DNA from: Cavia porcellus
Taxonomy: Eukaryota; Chordata; Mammalia; Rodentia; Caviidae
Direction of reading: 5' to 3'
Assembly: GCF_034190915.1 (NCBI RefSeq)
Contig: NW_026947507.1
Coordinates: 14,518,501-14,582,500 of the forward strand
Length of the DNA stretch: 64,000 bases
Shown here: positions 1 through 10,781 of the stretch, piece after piece
Layout of the letters: each line of letters starts with the position of its first letter
Numbering within the stretch: position 1 is the first letter of the stretch
The notes under the pieces: generated by a model
Database searches by the model: none
Told to the model about the DNA's origin: nothing
The model's input: the letters and a program-made list of their open reading frames with translations, nothing else
Made by a program: the position numbers and the translations under genes

Positions 1-1639
1 CTAGACATATTGGCAGGCAGAGGAGAGATTAAGGTACATCTGAGTACCTGGTTATTGAGTTTGGGACATTTTTATATGCAGAAAAATACATGTTATGACT
101 GTTATAGCAGCTTTGGAAAGATGAGGCTCTGGGCAAAGAGGGGTGGCAAGCACTATCTCTAAACCTGCCTACTAGACAGCTCTGTGATTATACAGACCAC
201 TAGCTGGCAGGAAGTACCTGCTCCTTTCTGTAGACTGGACAACTTCCTCAACTTTCTCTGCCCCTTCCTTCTAAATCTTCTAGCATTTGATGCATATTGT
301 GACCTGGGCTGCTGGACTCAGATCACTTCCCTGCAGCAAAGTGGGGGTAAAATCAGGCTGACTCCGGAGGGGAGGCTGAGATCTTGCTATGTTGTACTCT
401 CCACTGGAGCTCACGCAGCCTGGAGGTGGGAGCTGGGTAGCTGTTGGATGGGTCCTTGTCCTTGTTCCTCTGTATTACAGTAAGTGAGCTGCTGTGAGTC
501 CTCTCCGGGTGGTTTTGCCTGACAGGACAGACAACCTGTGTGGTGCAGGGCCTCCCTGCTTCCTCTTTTGGGTTTCTCCTTCCAAAAGCACTTCAGACAG
601 CTCATTTACTTTTCAGCAGGTGAAGAAAGAGCTGCATTTGGAAGTGGGCCAGGGAGAAAGAAAGGTAGTGAGTGAGGATATCAGTGCCCGTGGCTAGGGA
701 GTTCAACAAAGGCACAATTCTCATCTCCCGAAGTGCTAGAGGACCGGTCCCAGCTTGAGGTGCTTGTTTCAGGTATTGTACTCAGGTTTGGTGGTTAAAT
801 CTCATGCAACGATTTGGTAGTTTGTGATGAATGTAAACAGACTAAAGCAAGTGTCAGAGGCTGTGGCAGCAGCACATCACATACCCAGACATTTATTTTC
901 TAAGACACAGTTTTTACCCACACTGCTTTTCTTCGCATTTCTTCAGACATTAGCAAACAGCAGCACAGAGAGCCAGGGTAGTAATTCGCCTATTTTCCCA
1001 GATTTCCTGTTTAGACCATGTTAAACTCTAATTCGAGGAGAAAAAAACTAGACCAGCTTGCCAAGTGGAGTGACCTGATTCCCGCTGGATCCACGTGTTA
1101 TCAATTTGAAGTTGTCACTACAAAGCAAGTGTGATGAAGTCTGCCTTTCAGGCTAAAATCAAAGCCCTCGCATGCCTGCCTGGAACTGCTGAGCGAAGCT
1201 TGCCCTAATCAGCCGGTCTATATGTAGATTTAGACATCTCCAGGAGGCTGCTAGCCTATCAGACCCAAACTGATTATTCTAATCAAGTGTTTTAATTAAG
1301 CACACTTCTTGCCAGGATCACAAGAATGAGGTCTGCTCTCCAGTAGTAATGGGCATTTTCTTTCTTTCTCTTTTTCTTTTGTTATTCCTCACAGTTAGCA
1401 TTTGGCTTTATAGGGGTGTAGTTAATGTTTTTCTAAAATAGGCCATGGGAGAATCCTCTGTGAAGCATTGGCATTCTGAGTTGGCATTCTGGCCAGTGGA
1501 CAAAACAGTTTAAAGAAGATATTACCAACTAAGCTGCAGATGAATCAGTACCCCAACAATTGCGTCCTTTTGCATATTCCATGTTAAACACACATGCGAT
1601 ATTTGCTAACCCAAGTTTGAAAGAATATATAAACACACA
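1..1639. other. Probable 3' flank of TENM3, no gene seen
   Basis: This stretch lies beyond the best distal poly(A) signal of TENM3. Short open frames on both strands (for example 184-483 and 824-1024) have no recognisable protein features. An AATAAA on the minus strand at 892-897 could serve a still longer 3' UTR, but I see no strong support for it. The block at about 1100-1320 has few simple repeats and could be conserved non-coding DNA; this is a guess. Confidence 0.4.
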
Positions 1640-1654
1640 CACGTTGGGTTGGCT

Positions 1655-1660
1655 TTTATT
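1655..1660 (-). terminator. TENM3: Distal poly(A) signal AATAAA
   Basis: The minus strand reads AATAAA here. It is followed within 15-30 nt by a run of GTGTGTGT (plus-strand CACACACAC at about 1633-1642), a good GU-rich downstream element. Cleavage would fall near 1635-1645. This is the best-supported end of the full-length 3' UTR. Confidence 0.55.
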
Positions 1661-2754
1661 GGAATGCCTAGATGCAATCTATAGTCATCAAGGTATGGAA
1701 AATTCCGGTCACATATAAAGTTAAGAAGGCAAATGAAAAGAACAATACAAATCAGACAAAATTTACATCTCAAAATATCATGAAAGCATTTTGACTGGCT
1801 TTGCCTAAAATATTTTGAATATCAATTTCTTTTTTTTTGTAAGCTAATTCTTTTCATTATACAGACCCCCACCCCCCAACTCTTAGAAAAAGATCTTTTG
1901 TTTACATATTCCCCAAGGTCACTATTTTTTGTAAAAGCATGTCCAGATCACAAGCCTTTTTAGAAAGAAATAGGCTCATTATACCTACTAACAAGACACT
2001 AATTGGGTTGATTTGACTTCATCTAAAATAAGCACCAGGAGAATCTCCAAATCTGTCATTTATCGGTGCCAGTGTAAAGACCAGTCATGTAGAGAAGAGG
2101 TTAAGACCTATGATTTCTTTTCCTTTGTGATGTGGTACAAGCTTTTCATGGTCAATACATCGGAGACATTTCTGAGAATTTAGACTCAGAGCCTATTTCA
2201 CCCAAAAGTACTTACAGCATGCTAAATACAGTCCTGCAGAAGTTCCATCAAACAGAACTGCAAATACCTAAGTTAACAGTTAAAAAATAAAATGTTAAAA
2301 CAGAACCATGTTTATGATGTTTGAAATCTCATAGTTTTCTAAATTTGGGATCCATAATACTTGTCAGAGGATTTCCAGGATAAAAAATATTAACGCTAAT
2401 CTGTGCTTTCATTCTAATAAAATATCAGCATTCATTAGAAGATTAATTACTTCGGTATGCTCTACCAAATACACAAAGACAGTAATAGCACTGATACTGT
2501 AAATTCAGTAGCTATTTTGAAACTTTCCCAGCCAATCTGTTTAATAAACACGCCTACTGTGCAATTTAGAGTATGTGATACATACAAAGCAGTTAGAAAA
2601 TTATTTTCAATACATCACTTGAACCTTTATATTTATGACATGTTCACTTGCTATATTTTTTATCACCATTATACATAGAGGAAAACAGTGTGTACTATAG
2701 CTCAATGAACTGAGAAATATTTTCTAAAAATATTTTTGTGGCTGAATTTAGTGC

Positions 2755-3010
2755 TCACGAAACAAATTTGTCCCAGCGGCCGGGCCGGCACAGAAGTGCA
2801 GATGGCTCCGCGCTGGTGTGCAGGGTGCGGCTGTCGGGTCGCCTCCCGCTGGGTCTGCCACCCCAGAGGCTGCCATTCAAACCGGCCCCCAAGATAGCTG
2901 GGTCGTGCAGGCTAATAGGAGCTTCTGGCTCCCTTTTTTGGTCCCTCTTGCGGACCTGAGGGTCCAAATCCCAGACCAGCAGTGACCCTGACTGGTTCCC
3001 GCTAGCTCAT
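2755..3010 (-). other. GC-rich block inside the AT-rich 3' UTR
   Basis: This segment contains several CpGs and GC-rich words (cggccgggccgg, ctgtcgggtcgcc) while both flanks are AT-rich. Open frames exist on both strands (2738-2959 plus, 2755-2967 minus) but show no protein features. It could be a structured UTR segment or an inserted sequence; I do not recognise a repeat family. Confidence 0.3.
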
Positions 3011-3600
3011 TCACCACTGCTGGGTTTTTGCTATCTTTCCTAGATCGAATGACACGTTTATGGTCACAAGGACATCAGATCCTGTCTTCCCCACAAACGT
3101 TTCCGAGCATTTGATGCGGTCTGTCTCCTCCATCATGAAATGGAGCATCGAGGACCAGTAATACAACAGTAAAACCCTGTGGTTAATTATAGCAACTCCC
3201 CATTGACGTTTAGGCTGAGAGAGGGCCAGAGCAGCCCTCCTCCCTCCTCCCTGTGGGCCTGTGTTTACTATCCTCCGTTACATTCCACCAGCCTCGATTT
3301 TCTGATTTTCTACCGTGCCTCCTAGTTGATAATGGCTGAGGACACTGGCTTGATGAAGGCGAGAAGGGAGAGAAAGAGCAGTTGTCTGATTAGCCACCCA
3401 CTTGGATTGCACTGTCCTGTCCATCTAAGTGATAGAAAGTCGCACATTTTCAACCTAATACAAAAATATTAACACTTCTGGACATTATAGGCATAAGATG
3501 TTATATCTCTACAATATAGTAATTTATACTGTACAGCTATAACAGATAACAAAAGGTGCAATCCTTTAAAAAAATCACACAGTTCACATGTTTTTATCAT

Positions 3601-3606
3601 TTTATT
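3601..3606 (-). terminator. TENM3: Candidate proximal poly(A) signal AATAAA
   Basis: The minus strand reads AATAAA, followed by a TGTGAACTGTGTGA stretch and a run of seven T, which fits a GU/U-rich downstream element. Use of this site would give a 3' UTR of about 0.8 kb instead of 2.8 kb. Confidence 0.4.
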
Positions 3607-4201
3607 TTTAAGTATAAACTTTTTAAACACTTTACATAAATTAACTCCTCTGAGACTAATATTTGATGTACAGTAAATTGTAATTCATATAAAAATCCAT
3701 AAACAACTTGTCTCACATAATTTACAAAAAAATCAGGGTTTCCTTTGCTTATCAGTGACAAGAATTCTATTTGCCAGTTTTTTCCCCAAGGCAAACCACT
3801 TTAGCATTGTAAAATCCATTATTAAATCCCCGGTGGAGCAGAAGTCACTTGTGCCAATGTCCTTTTACAAAGCAGCACAGGGAAAGCGGTTGTCTATAAA
3901 CAGTAATTTTGTCCCACATTTTAAAATGAACAGAGATATATATCACATCCTATGCAGAGACTACTTCTTGTAAGCAAAAGTTGACAATTCGCTAATATTT
4001 GGAAACACTGTATGCATTTTTCTTTTAAACCTTAGTTAAATACAGTGCCTCAAACAGAGGGCCCATAGCAAAATGTTTAGGCCTTTGTTTACCATTTTTT
4101 TTCTTTCAATACTTTCAGTCCAACTGAGTGCAGCGATATGCATATGTAAACATATTCTTTAAAGCCGATCACCTTTAAGGTCATTCAGAAAAAAGTTGTC
4201 C

Positions 4202-4225
4202 GTGTGTGTGTGTGTGTGTGTGTGT
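4202..4225. repeat. (GT)n microsatellite
   Basis: About 12 GT dinucleotides in a row on the plus strand. It lies about 190-210 nt after the TENM3 stop, so the mRNA would carry a (CA)n run, a possible hnRNP L-type binding stretch. Confidence 0.9.
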
Positions 4226-4339
4226 CTTTTAATAGCAGTATCGTTCTCCCGGAAGGCTCTTCTGTGTCGGAGAGTCCGATTCGGATTGTGCTACAGAAAA
4301 ATCTGAGCAGGGGGATGTGGTTTAGGCTCAAGAGAAACG

Positions 4340-5110
4340 CAGCAAACCAGTTCGGTGGTCTTGCCAAAGAGGGTGGCGCGGCCGCCTCTCCGCAGCCTGG
4401 TGGCCCGGGGGTTACCTCTTGCCGATCTCGCTTTGTCGGAGGAACTGGATGTTGTTGGCGCTGTCGGCCAGCTCGGGATACTGCTCCACCGAGAGTACAT
4501 AGTACCCGTCGTAGCCCTGCACCTTGCCGGCGCTCAGCAGCTGGCGCTTCTCGCCCTCCGTCCACAGGCGCGCGCCCTCCTCGCCGTCGCGCACGCGCTG
4601 CTGCTCGCGCGCCCAGGCCCGGGCGAGCGCGCGCTGCCGCGCCTGCTCCAGGATGCGCGCCTTCTCCTCGTCCAGCGTCATGCCGTAGCGCACGTGCAGC
4701 GCCAGCGCGCCGAACTGCATCTCCACGTCGGCGAACCTGCGAGTCCTGCCGTTCACCACGGTGGTGGACTGAGACACCGTCACGTTGATGCCGTTCTCCA
4801 GCGCCTTGCGGCCACTCGTCAGCCGCAGGGTCCCCAGGTCGCTCTCGGGGGTGGTGGTCTTGATGAAGTAGTGCGTGTCCTTGCCCTCGATGGTGAAGTG
4901 CAGGTTCTCCAGGTAGAAGGCGTTGTTGAGCACCGCCGCCACCTTGATGCAGTCCTCGTTGGCGATGTTGAGCACGTTGGTCTGCACGCGGCCCTGGCTG
5001 ACGGCCAGCATGACGCCCTTGCCGATCAGCGACTTGACCGTGGCGAACCACAGCCACGACTGCTCGCCGCCGGTCTTGCGCCTGCTCACCTGCACCTCAG
5101 CCATCTTCCC
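4340..5110. promoter_or_regulatory. CpG-rich island over the terminal exon
   Basis: CpG-dense sequence (for example the CGCGCGCC, GCGAGCGCGCGC and CGCACGCGC words at 4565-4700) sits in an otherwise AT-rich locus. It coincides with the coding part of the last exon. It may be an intragenic or 3' CpG island, possibly with antisense or short TCAP transcription. No core promoter element was identified. Confidence 0.5.
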
Positions 5111-5167
5111 CAGGGACAGGAAGGCCTTGGCTTGCCGTGCCACCTGCTGCTGAACTCCAAAAATAGG
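4412..5167 (-). CDS. TENM3: TENM3 terminal coding exon: Tox-GHH-like domain and C-terminal peptide
   Basis: The exon follows acceptor TTTTCAG at 5168 and reads [16 protein letters not shown] through SEIGKR to TAA at 4412-4414 (251 codons). In teneurins this region holds the rest of the ABD-like segment and the Tox-GHH domain. The latter is a relic related to bacterial Rhs toxin tips, which in vertebrates decorates the outside of the YD shell and is not thought to act as an enzyme. Visible parts are the basic [10 protein letters not shown] segment, the LEEDK-like helix rich in alanine and arginine ([20 protein letters not shown]), and the TCAP peptide at the end. The start phase is 0 after the preceding ...DDVP. 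The exon is strikingly GC- and CpG-rich compared with the rest of the gene. Confidence 0.93.
   Translation of the reverse strand, partial: PIFGVQQQVARQAKAFLSLGKMAEVQVSRRKTGGEQSWLWFATVKSLIGKGVMLAVSQGRVQTNVLNIANEDCIKVAAVLNNAFYLENLHFTIEGKDTHYFIKTTTPESDLGTLRLTSGRKALENGINVTVSQSTTVVNGRTRRFADVEMQFGALALHVRYGMTLDEEKARILEQARQRALARAWAREQQRVRDGEEGARLWTEGEKRQLLSAGKVQGYDGYYVLSVEQYPELADSANNIQFLRQSEIGKR
4415..4549 (-). other. TENM3: Teneurin C-terminal associated peptide 3 (TCAP-3) coding segment with flanking processing signals
   Basis: A Lys-Arg pair at 4544-4549 precedes 40 codons (4424-4543) that start [10 protein letters not shown] and end FLRQSEI. Gly-Lys-Arg (4415-4423) and the stop follow. A dibasic site in front and a Gly-basic-basic tail are the usual signals for cleavage and C-terminal amidation of neuropeptides. 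TCAPs are described as corticotropin-releasing-factor-like peptides. Whether this peptide is released by proteolysis or by a separate short transcript is not visible in the sequence. Confidence 0.85.
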
Positions 5168-7155
5168 CTGAAAAGAGAAACAGGGTAGTTGAGAGGACAG
5201 ATGTAGTAGCATCAGGTTGCCTGGCAGCAAGGCTTCCTGGTGGCTTCCTCTGTGGCCAAAGACCGGGCTGGGTGGAGAACGCCAGGATGTTTATTAAAAC
5301 CTCACGTGATTCTTATGAGATGAAAATGTCTACACTGCCTGGTGGGGCGGGGAGCGGGGTGCATTGGAGATCTCCTTCCCTCAAGATGATCCAAATGGAT
5401 TTTGAAATGCTAAGAGAGGGAACTCCATTACTGTTGCTGAAAACTTTTTTTTTTTTTTTTTTTTTTTAAGTTTCCAACACGGGCAAAATCATCATGTCTT
5501 TAATTTTCATTTTTACACCCCGCCCCACTTGTGGGAAACCCTCCACCCCAGCAGCTTTCTCCATGGAAGGTCAAAGAGAAAGCACCAAACAGAATTGGGA
5601 AGCCTGGGTGTGCTTGGGGTTGGTCTCTGGGACCCACTTCATGTGCTTTGAAGTGCCTGTGTTCTAATTTAAGTCATCTCTGCCTTCTTGTGAACACGGA
5701 TTTTAGCTGAAAACCACCAGTGCAAGTGCAGAACTGAAATGTACATGGGTAAGGGACAGTGGGGGCAGCTGGAGGAGAGTATTTATTAATTTAGAAAAAC
5801 TATTATTTACTGCAGACGTAGAGACTTCATTGGCAAATGTTTAAAATTGGGGTACCTTAACTCAGCCATTTCTTATCCTCCCAGATGTTCATCTGGCTAG
5901 TGTTTCCCAGGTGGAAACATCTGTTTCATCTCCAGCAAGAAAGAAACTTTTTGCACTTGGGGCAGCCTCCACGTCTTTGCCTTTGATTCCCCAAGCTATC
6001 TTTACTGTGCACTTCTTTTGACAGAGAACATGAACCATATTAAAAGGCTGCTCAGGAAAAAAAGTTGGCATGTCCATTTGTACAGTTAGAGTTAAGTGTT
6101 TTCAGGCATGGTGGAAAGTCACACACAATTGGGGCATTCATGTTCGAATGCACCACGAAACTTCAGTATGTCTTCATGGCATTTATCATTGTAGATAGAT
6201 TTGAAGTTATAAATGTTAAAATAGCTCCCAGACCCTAGAAATTTGATGGTGTTTGCTTTTGAAATGTAAAGGTGACATCTGAAAAACATTGCTTTTATGT
6301 TGAGTATGAAATGTATACCAACAGAGGTATGGGCACTGTGGCCTTGTGTATTTTAATCATAATTGGCTTTCTCTTTGCATTCACTGAAAGTATAGGACAG
6401 CTGCTAGAGGGAGGGTAGGAATTCATCTTTCTGAAAAACTGTACTCTCCTTATCACTATGGGGTAACCCAGAATTTAATCTCTAATCATCCTTGTGGTAA
6501 CCTAGAAATCCTGATGTTTTGTTGTGCATTCTCTTCTGAGCTCTAAATGATGGGATTTAAAGTGCTGCATTCTCACATGGCACTTCGATTTTGTAATTTT
6601 CCATTCTATTTCTTATTTCTCTCAGCAGATGCAGTCCTCCTGATCTGTTATTTCCAGGAAAATTTACGAATGTCTAGCTGTATATAGAGCCTTATTGGAG
6701 GACATTTTATTTTTATTTTTTTCCCCCACGAAACAGTGCTAGTATTTTAGGGAGGGAGAACTCTGTGGCATTGTTTGTGGGCTGTTAACTTGTAATATGT
6801 ATCTCCTGTCCTCCTGTGTACTGTACCTTTGCCTGCAGGTCCCAGGTGCCATAAATGTGCTTTCATGGGGTTCTCTGTAGAAACTCAGCACTCAGAAATG
6901 AGCTTCTTCATTTTATTACCTTTTGATAATGTCTTTCTGTGTTTTTATTACCGTCACTAAAAACAGATTTAGGCCTATTTAACAGGCCCCTGGTTTGTTG
7001 AATTGAAATGCAGAGGAAGTGTCAATTTTCCTTTCCAAAAGGGTAAAAAAATATTTTTGGTACAATGTTCACAAAGGTATTTGATTAAATAAGGGTAAAT
7101 ATGACACGAGTAAGCCATTTCCCACCTTTTCAAACTTTTGCATTTGGTTTCTTAC
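5168..7155 (-). other. TENM3: TENM3 intron (last)
   Basis: Donor GTAAGA at 7155 and acceptor TTTTCAG at 5168. Contains a 23-nt T run (5445-5467, plus strand) and otherwise unique AT-rich sequence; no second gene or recognisable transposon. Confidence 0.85.
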
Positions 7156-7286
7156 CGGTACATCATCCCACTGCTGACTCTTCACAAGTTCGTAGGAAGG
7201 TTCTGTTAAATCAAATTTAGGAACAGGGAATCCAGGAATAGCATTGTGCAGATGGAAGCCAAATGTCACCAGCCAGCTGTTAACAT
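7156..7286 (-). CDS. TENM3: TENM3 exon, 131 nt: linker / ABD-like segment
   Basis: Reads (D)[18 protein letters not shown] ... SQQWDDVP. The first two bases complete the GAT codon begun by the final G of the upstream exon, and the exon ends in phase 0. In teneurin structures the sequence after the Rhs-like core plugs the shell and runs into the antibiotic-binding-domain-like (ABD) module, so this exon is assigned to that linker/ABD start. Acceptor CTCCTAG and donor CCG|GTAAGA are both good matches. Confidence 0.92.
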
Positions 7287-9559
7287 CTAGGAGAGGAATG
7301 TTCAAAAGGAAAGGTTATAGAGATTATTTTATGCTTTCATAAATTTAAATTCTTACCTCACAAAAAGCCCAATTTCACAAATAATCTGAAAATGAACACT
7401 TTTGCCTTCCTCCTACCATTTCAAATCTGCTATTTTTAGATACACGAAGACAATAACCTCAGCAGCAGCACTATGGCAAATACGATGGAAAATGCAGAGT
7501 AATAGATACTCAGTTGGATGGGGTGAACTGTCACAAGTGTGAAATTGCATCCTGGGCCAATGGTAGCGATAAAAAGGGTAATAACATGCACGGCAGCATG
7601 AAAAAGACATAGTTGTAGAAAATAAATGAAATTTGTTTTGTAGTCAGTAAAGGCTGGTCTTAAATAGAAGTTGTATGTTATTAGCTTTCAAAAGTGATTG
7701 CCTAAGGATATGTGGACTTCCACAACGCATTTTCTATTAATAAAAACCCTAAATTGAGAGTATTAAAATGAACAGTTGACTTTTAATCAAAGATGAATGC
7801 TAAAAAAGCTGGCAACACTGGCTAAGGATGCAGCAGTTCTGATTACCATCAGGTACCACTTCAAAAGCTCGCTGTGCACAGGTGGAGGCAAACTTTTTGG
7901 GGCGAGAACCTGGAAACCTTTAAAATGGTATTTTAAAATATTGTCATGTGACTCCAAAAGCCATTAAGCTCAGAATAAGGCTTTTATTCTATTCTGGAGG
8001 TTATAATGTTACAGAACTACTCAGCAGGCTTGCAGGTTTATGAGTACAGTTGGGTGTAGATTATTTTATATATTAAGCACATTGCTGGAAAATTTGAAAT
8101 TGCATTTCACCTAATATATTTTATGCTGTTCCATCTCTCTTTTGATGTTTTTCAGAAAATGCTGCTATGGCATTCCCTGCAGTCTACGTTGCTAGGAGAG
8201 GATGAATTCAGGAGCTGTGGGCTTTCCAGCCTTTCAGTCAGTCTCTGTCAACACCCTTTAAATAACCCGTGGTAAACTGCTTGTCAGAATGATGGAGAGC
8301 CGCTCGCTTCCCATTTCCTTCTCTAGGGCACCAACCCTCACCTCCTTGCCAGGCTGGCGGGTCCTTTGTTCAGGCATCATATGGCTACCAACCCAGTGGT
8401 ATTCTCTCCGTTGTAGTTGTGGCAGTGGTTGTGCTGAGTGATAAATCCCCACATTTTCACATAGCATGGAAGTGGTACATTTTGGGGGACAGTGTGTATA
8501 AGATTACAAGGGAGTCTTATTTTGTGGGGAAAATTGTTTCTCCCAAATGTTGGAGTAACAAAGGCAAAACTTCTCTTGTTCTTTGCTTAAGAGAAAAACA
8601 GGGTCTCCAGTATTGAAAAGTACCCCCCAAAATAATGGGATTTGAATGTGAATGTGTACTGAAACACCCTGAATAAAAATACCCTGTGGCTGAATCATGG
8701 TGCAGAAAGAAGGGACTTGCAGTTCGTTTACATGGAAGAGACCACGACAGCTTTTGGCAGCCTGGGAGGGTGGGAAACAGATGTTCGGTGAAAAGGAGGC
8801 AACATTTGGAGAGCTGTCCTGAGAGCTTGAGAGAAGAGACAGCTCAGTGTGTCTCAAATACTGAGGCAGAGAAGAGGAAGCTGAAGTACACACAAGTCAA
8901 AAGGAAACGGGAGAACTCAAAGCAAAGGAAAGTCAAACAAAAACTGAGAAAAAGCTGTTCCTCAGGAAGCACAAATATGGCAGAAAGGTTCATGGTATCG
9001 TGTAAATAAAGACTGGAAGGCTGTCAGGGATGATCCAGAAGTTGAAGCAGAGGACCTGAAGTGAACGGTAGCTGTTTGGAAGGACCTTGTCTCCGTTTTT
9101 CTTGGTTTTGTGGTGGCAAAGGGTGGGAACTGATGTTTTAATCTTGCAAAACTAAGAATAACATGCACTGAACTTGGAATGATGTGAAATGTATAGCCTG
9201 AAAATTGCTCCATATTGGTGGTAAAATTAGTGTGCCTTTCGCAGTGTCCCCATGCAGAGCTGCACACAATTGGTGTGAGCATGGTGTGAGAAGATACAGT
9301 GAGAACACAAGCAGGATCACTTGCTAAAAAACTCTGGGAGAAACAGCTGTATTGTTCTGAGGTGGTGGTGAGGAAGAGTGGATTAAACATCTCCCAGGAA
9401 TGAGATATACCTTACAGTGTTGTATTTTAAATTGATTGTCTCCATTAGAAGTTTGTATACATGCTGAGACCCTGCATTACACATTTGTAATGGAGTTACC
9501 ATGTAATGCAGAATTATACAGGTGTGATAGAAAAACTTGAATGCTTAAAACATGTCATA

Positions 9560-9815
9560 ATAAAAGATACATTGCCACTAATCCCCCTCAAAATCCTCCC
9601 TCTTGTTTTAGACGCACTTGTCCTATTCCTGCCACTGTCTGAAGCAGCTCTGGAGGTCCTGAGTGAACACGTTCAGCTGTGCTGTTGTGGCTGCCTTGAT
9701 AACCTGAACTGATTCAAAGTGTTTACTTTTCATGGTCACTTTTACTTTGGGGAGATGTCAGACGTTGCAGGGTGCTAGATCTGCTGAGTAATGTGGGTGA
9801 GGATACACTGTAATG
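9560..9815 (-). mobile_element. Degraded mariner-type DNA transposon fragment (transposase C-terminal part)
   Basis: The minus-strand translation gives DLAPCN, then a HLPKVK-like stretch, FESVQVIKAA, and a CFRQWQE...DKCV...DFEGD ending, interrupted by several stops. This matches the C-terminal pattern of mariner transposases (the LAPCDFFLFPK motif holding the last catalytic Asp, then ...CFxQWxxRWxKCI...GxYFEGD). The final catalytic residue position reads N instead of D, and stops break the frame, so it is an inactive fossil. Terminal inverted repeats were not located, so the limits are approximate. Confidence 0.72.
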
Positions 9816-9963
9816 CTTCTATGATTCTGCCTTGTTGTTGGATAGCACTTGGCAGCAACTTATCATATTTTTGATTATACCTTATAAAAGGCATTCATGA
9901 AAGAAAACTTTCAGAGCTGCTGCATAAAGTGGCAAGTATATTTGATAGTATTTCATATATTCA

Positions 9964-10142
9964 GTCCTGGAGACTGAACCTAGAGTTTGTGCATATGAGG
10001 CAAGTGCCCTACATCTGAGCTACATCTCCAGGACTAATAAAATTTTATTTTGAGACAGGGTCTTGCTAAGTTGTCCAGGATGGCCTTGACTTGTGATCTT
10101 CCTACCTCAGGGTCCAGAGTAGTGGGATTACATGTGTGCCCC
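9964..10142 (-). repeat. B1 + tRNA-type composite SINE (antisense)
   Basis: On the plus strand a reversed tRNA/ID-like unit (gagctacatctccagg at its end) is followed by a reversed 7SL-derived B1 unit beginning gagacagggtcttgc and ending near gtgggattaca. The order on the minus strand is B1 then tRNA-like, as in B1-dID type dimeric SINEs of non-murid rodents. Confidence 0.7.
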
Positions 10143-10213
10143 TAGACGTGGATCAAAATTTCTTACATTTATGACACAGGCAGGCATTGTTTGCGTTTTC
10201 TAGTAGAGGCAAC

Positions 10214-10500
10214 TGCCATAGTTTAGGTGTCCCTATGTTAAGGCTTGGTACTCAGAGTGCAGGAGTTGGGACCATTTGAGAGGTAGGTCCTTGTGAGAGG
10301 TCCACAGGTCACATAGTGTATGGCCTGGAAGGGAACTATGGGACCCTGGTCTTTTCTTTTTCAGCTTTTGCTTTTGATGAAGTGAGAGGTTTTCCAAGAC
10401 GTGCTGCCTTTACTGAGGCCCAAATTGATGAGACCACTTCACATAGACTGGAAGCTCTAAAACCGTGAACCGAAATAAATCTTCCCTTTTTAGAAGCTGT
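10214..10500 (+). mobile_element. MaLR-like solo LTR remnant
   Basis: The 3' part (aaaccgtgaaccgaaataaa) resembles the ending of MST/MLT1-type LTRs, in which a 'gaaactgtgagccaaaataaa' box carries the poly(A) signal. It shows homology with the similar block at 13514-13840. The family assignment is from memory of these consensus sequences, and boundaries are approximate. Confidence 0.45.
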
Positions 10501-10781
10501 TTCTCATCAGTTTTTCCCCGTGCGCTGGGGCTTGAACCCAGGAACTCTACCAGGATGATCCCCCATGTCTCTTCCCTTAATGATTAGATTCCATTTTGTG
10601 GCAAGAAACTTGTTGCCTTGGGCGTTGGCAGGCATAATGGAAAGCAGCTGTGTTTCATTTTTCCTTTGTACTTCTCTAAGATCCAAAAAGGAATAAATGT
10701 ATTTAAAAGGTTGATTCCAGGTAGTATATTAATTTAATGGTTACAGGAATTTAGCAATTGTAAAAGGAAAAATATGCTTAC

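Larger units (their letters stand above)
1640..4411 (-). other. TENM3: TENM3 3' untranslated region
   Basis: Sequence following the TAA stop at 4412-4414 in the same terminal exon, about 2.8 kb to the distal poly(A) signal. It is mostly AT-rich, with a (GT)n run on the plus strand near the stop (4202-4225) and an isolated GC-rich block at about 2755-3010. No splice-site pair or convincing ORF was seen. The end position is inferred from AATAAA plus a GU-rich downstream element, not observed directly. Shorter forms ending near 3585 are also possible. Confidence 0.6.
7287..10781 (-). other. TENM3: TENM3 intron with mariner, SINE and LTR remnants
   Basis: A 3.5-kb intron, donor GTAAGC at 10781. 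It contains a mariner transposase fossil (about 9560-9815), a B1/tRNA composite SINE (9964-10142) and an MaLR-like LTR (about 10214-10500). Overlapping open frames at 8504-9390 on both strands show no domain. Confidence 0.85.

Noticed and set aside
4185..5057. 290-codon minus-strand frame overlapping the terminal exon
   Set aside because: It is the same exon read in the wrong frame, with low-complexity Arg/Ala/Gly content and a run of His-Thr from the (GT)n repeat.
4355..5188. 277-codon plus-strand open frame opposite the terminal TENM3 exon
   Set aside because: It mirrors the GC-rich coding exon; the product is Leu/Ala/His/Arg-rich with no domain. High GC content removes stop codons on both strands.
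8504..9390. Overlapping frames of 107-142 codons on both strands
   Set aside because: Antisense overlap without domains or repeats of family type; the plus-strand frame is just a Lys/Arg-rich purine-rich stretch.
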